A DNA stretch of 64,000 nucleotides from Hymenobacter sp. BT188 (GTDB lineage: Bacteria; Bacteroidota; Bacteroidia; Cytophagales; Hymenobacteraceae). A program made the translations under genes and the position numbers. Positions within the stretch are counted from its first letter, which is position 1. The number at the start of each line of letters is the position of its first letter. This document shows, one piece after another, positions 62,204-64,000 of the stretch. The stretch lies in NCBI RefSeq assembly GCF_014333585.1, contig NZ_JACSCW010000001.1:434001-498000 (forward strand), written 5' to 3'. Under the pieces are notes generated by a model. The model searched no databases. It had not been told where the DNA came from and was given only the letters and a program-made list of their open reading frames with translations.

Positions 62204-63553
62204 ATGATACCTTCTCCCACTCAATCGCCGCCCGGCACCTTACTTACTGCCCCTGAGAAGATGAGCAAGTATCGGTGGACCATCTGCGCGCTGGTGTTCT
62301 TTGCCACCACGGTCAACTACCTTGACCGGGCCGTTATTTCGCTGTTGAAGCCTTACCTGGAGACGGAGTTCAACTGGAATTCGGGCGACTACGCTAACAT
62401 CGAAATTGCCTTCAAAGTAGCTTACTCGCTGGGCATGCTGGGCGCGGGTCGCATCATCGATGCGCTGGGCACCAAAATCGGTTACGCTTTATCTACTTTT
62501 CTGTGGAGCCTGGCCGCTATTGGTCACGCTTTTGTCAGCAGTACTTTCGGGTTCAGCGTAGCGCGCGCTTTTCTGGGCGTAACGGAGGCGGGTAACTTCC
62601 CGGCCGCCATCAAAACGACAGCCGAGTGGTTTCCGCAGAAGGAGCGGGCCCTGGCTACTGGTATCTTCAATTCGGGCTCCAATGTGGGCGCCATCATTGC
62701 CCCGCTCACCGTGCCACTTATTGCCGAAACCATCGGCTGGAAATGGGCTTTCATCATCACGGGCGCCATTGGCTTTGTGTGGCTGATCCTGTGGTTTATT
62801 TACTACGAAGTACCCGCCAAGCAGGCCCGCCTGACCAAAGCTGAATTCGATTACATCCACAGCGATGTGGATGATATGGCCGCGGCTTCCATTACGACCC
62901 AACCCAAAGTTTCCTGGTTTAAGCTCCTGACTTTCCGTCAAACTTGGGCTTTCGTGTTGGGCAAATTCCTCACCGACCCGGTGTGGTGGTTTTACCTCTT
63001 CTGGCTGCCTGACTTCCTGAACAAGCAGTATGGTTTGAAAGGCACCGACGTGGCCTTTCCCGTAGCGGCCGTGTACATCTTGTCGAGCATTGGCAGCGTG
63101 GGTGGTGGCTGGATTCCGCTGAACTTTATGAAGCACGGAATGCCCGCTTTTAAGGCTCGCAAAACATCCATGCTGCTCATCGCGCTGTGCGTGTTCCCGA
63201 TCGTGTTTGCCCAGTACCTCGGGCAGATTAACATGTGGCTAGCCGTGTTGGTAATCGGTATTGCCGCCGCTGCTCACCAGGCCTGGAGTGCCAACATCTT
63301 CACCACTGTATCAGACATGTTCCCCAAGCGCGCCGTGGCTTCGGTTACGGGTATTGGTGGCATGGCCGGTGGTCTGGGGGGTATTTTGCTGACAGCTTTG
63401 GTGCAGAAACAGATGTTTGTGTACTACGAGAGCATCAACCAGCTCGAAACTGCTTACTTCATCATGTTCCTGATTTGCGGTGGCGCTTATCTGTTGGCCT
63501 GGGTGCTTATGCACTTCTTGGCGCCGCGCATGAAGCAAATTTCCCTTGATTAG
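62204..63553 (+). CDS. exuT: Hexuronate MFS transporter, ExuT-like
   Basis: A 449-residue inner-membrane transporter of the anion:cation symporter family. Family marks: VNYLDRAVISLLKPYLETEF in the first helix region, GRIIDALGTKIGYALST, RAFLGVTEAGNFPAAIKT, EWFPQKERALATGIFNSGSNVGA, and 12 predicted helices. It probably imports galacturonate and unsaturated galacturonate from the periplasm for UxaC and KdgF. There is an in-frame Met near residue 20 (MSKYRWTIC) that could be the true start. It lies 75 bp after kdgA. Confidence 0.94.
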   Translation: MIPSPTQSPPGTLLTAPEKMSKYRWTICALVFFATTVNYLDRAVISLLKPYLETEFNWNSGDYANIEIAFKVAYSLGMLGAGRIIDALGTKIGYALSTFLWSLAAIGHAFVSSTFGFSVARAFLGVTEAGNFPAAIKTTAEWFPQKERALATGIFNSGSNVGAIIAPLTVPLIAETIGWKWAFIITGAIGFVWLILWFIYYEVPAKQARLTKAEFDYIHSDVDDMAAASITTQPKVSWFKLLTFRQTWAFVLGKFLTDPVWWFYLFWLPDFLNKQYGLKGTDVAFPVAAVYILSSIGSVGGGWIPLNFMKHGMPAFKARKTSMLLIALCVFPIVFAQYLGQINMWLAVLVIGIAAAAHQAWSANIFTTVSDMFPKRAVASVTGIGGMAGGLGGILLTALVQKQMFVYYESINQLETAYFIMFLICGGAYLLAWVLMHFLAPRMKQISLD

Positions 63554-63608
63554 GTAACTGACTTCGTGCTGCTGCGATGTCCTTTTGCACTCTAACTCTC
63601 CCCGTATT

Positions 63609-64000
63609 ATGCAAAAACATTTTCTGCTACTGGCGCTCCTGTTATTAGTGCTGCCAGTGCTCAGCTTCGCCCAAAACAAGAAAGATATGGATGCCGCCAA
63701 ACAAGTGGAAGCGCTGGAGCGTCAGCGCTTTGCGGCCCAGGTGAAGAAGGATTACGCTCTGTTGGATAAGTTCTTCGGTGAGGATCTAGTGTACACGCAT
63801 TCCAACGGCAAACAGGACAACAAAACGTCCTACATCCAAAGCATCCGCGACGGCAAAAGCGTGTACGACAAGATTGATGTAGAAGCAGTGAATGTGCGTG
63901 CCTACAACGACGGCCAAACTGCCGTAGTGAACGGGACAATCACCATTACGTCGCCCCCTAAGCCGGATGGCCAGCTAAATATTGCCCATCTGAAGTACGT
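63609..64000 (+). CDS. Secreted NTF2/DUF4440-like protein, cut by the window edge
   Basis: About 130 N-terminal residues are visible from ATG 63609. A clear signal peptide (LLLALLLLVLPVLSFAQ) is followed by an NTF2-like fold of the DUF4440 type: ERQRFAAQVKKDYALLDKFFGEDLVYTHSNGK, then strands such as VNVRAYNDGQTAVVNGTITI. Such proteins often bind small ligands; the role in a pectin operon is unknown. The 3' end lies outside the window. It follows exuT by 55 bp on the same strand, so it may be the next operon member. Confidence 0.8.
   Translation, partial: MQKHFLLLALLLLVLPVLSFAQNKKDMDAAKQVEALERQRFAAQVKKDYALLDKFFGEDLVYTHSNGKQDNKTSYIQSIRDGKSVYDKIDVEAVNVRAYNDGQTAVVNGTITITSPPKPDGQLNIAHLKY

Noticed and set aside
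1..64000. CRISPR arrays, tRNA or rRNA genes, insertion sequences, integrases
   Set aside because: None seen: no regularly spaced repeats, no cloverleaf with CCA-like end, and no transposase or integrase motif in any frame inspected.

Overview
The window looks like chromosome from a Gram-negative Bacteroidota of the Cytophagales, most like Hymenobacter. The reasons are three SusC/SusD outer-membrane pairs, SusD-type lipoproteins, a one-protein hybrid two-component sensor (HTCS), the TAnnTTTG type of -7 promoter element, starts without Shine-Dalgarno sequences, G+C of roughly 58% (estimated by eye), and terminators built from AAAAAGCCCCCC/GGGGGGCTTTTT. The genus is inferred from recognition; no search was run.

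Layout. (1) 1-896: 5' part of an MFS exporter, cut by the window edge. (2) 1.2-8.6 kb: a SusC/SusD pair followed by a Tat-exported metallophosphoesterase and a glycerophosphodiester phosphodiesterase, with no glycosidase; it looks like a locus for phosphoester nutrients. (3) 8.6-16.6 kb: a signalling island with a STAS protein, a degenerate LigD phosphoesterase-like protein, a CheB with a zinc ribbon, a CheB-CheR-PAS fusion and a three-PAS histidine kinase, with no chemotaxis array genes and no partner response regulator. (4) 16.9-25.8 kb: a LruC-type lipoprotein in an AT-rich setting, a large secreted protein of unknown function, a TVP38/DedA membrane protein, and a GH15 glucosidase/trehalase facing a fused trehalose-6-phosphate synthase/phosphatase. 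(5) 26.1-38.4 kb: a fructan utilisation locus with HTCS sensor (periplasmic sugar-binding type), MFS sugar porter, SusC, SusD, fructokinase and GH32 fructanase. (6) 38.7-64 kb: a pectin/homogalacturonan locus. CE12-GH28 fusion, GH105 and GH43 converge on a lacI-type regulator. Divergent from lacI is an ~18 kb run of co-directional genes: kduD, kduI, susC, susD, kdgF, a CE8-PL10 fusion, uxaB, uxaA, uxaC, kdgK, kdgA, exuT and an NTF2-like secreted protein cut by the right edge.

The pectin locus is metabolically complete. Secreted esterases, polygalacturonase, pectate lyase and unsaturated-uronyl hydrolase make galacturonate and unsaturated galacturonate. ExuT imports them. UxaC-UxaB-UxaA (saturated branch) and KdgF-KduI-KduD (unsaturated branch) meet at 2-keto-3-deoxygluconate, which KdgK and KdgA turn into pyruvate and glyceraldehyde-3-phosphate. 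A shared ~29 bp sequence containing a LacI-type palindrome lies upstream of both the CE12-GH28 gene and kduD, so one regulator probably controls both arms and itself.

Sequence-level structure beyond the genes: a strongly over-represented GGGGGGC-plus-A/T motif (about 57 sites on both strands, in all three reading frames and in most terminators); three copies of a REP-like hairpin, each between co-directional genes of a SusC/D locus; and two inverted pairs of a CCTCACCCCC repeat.
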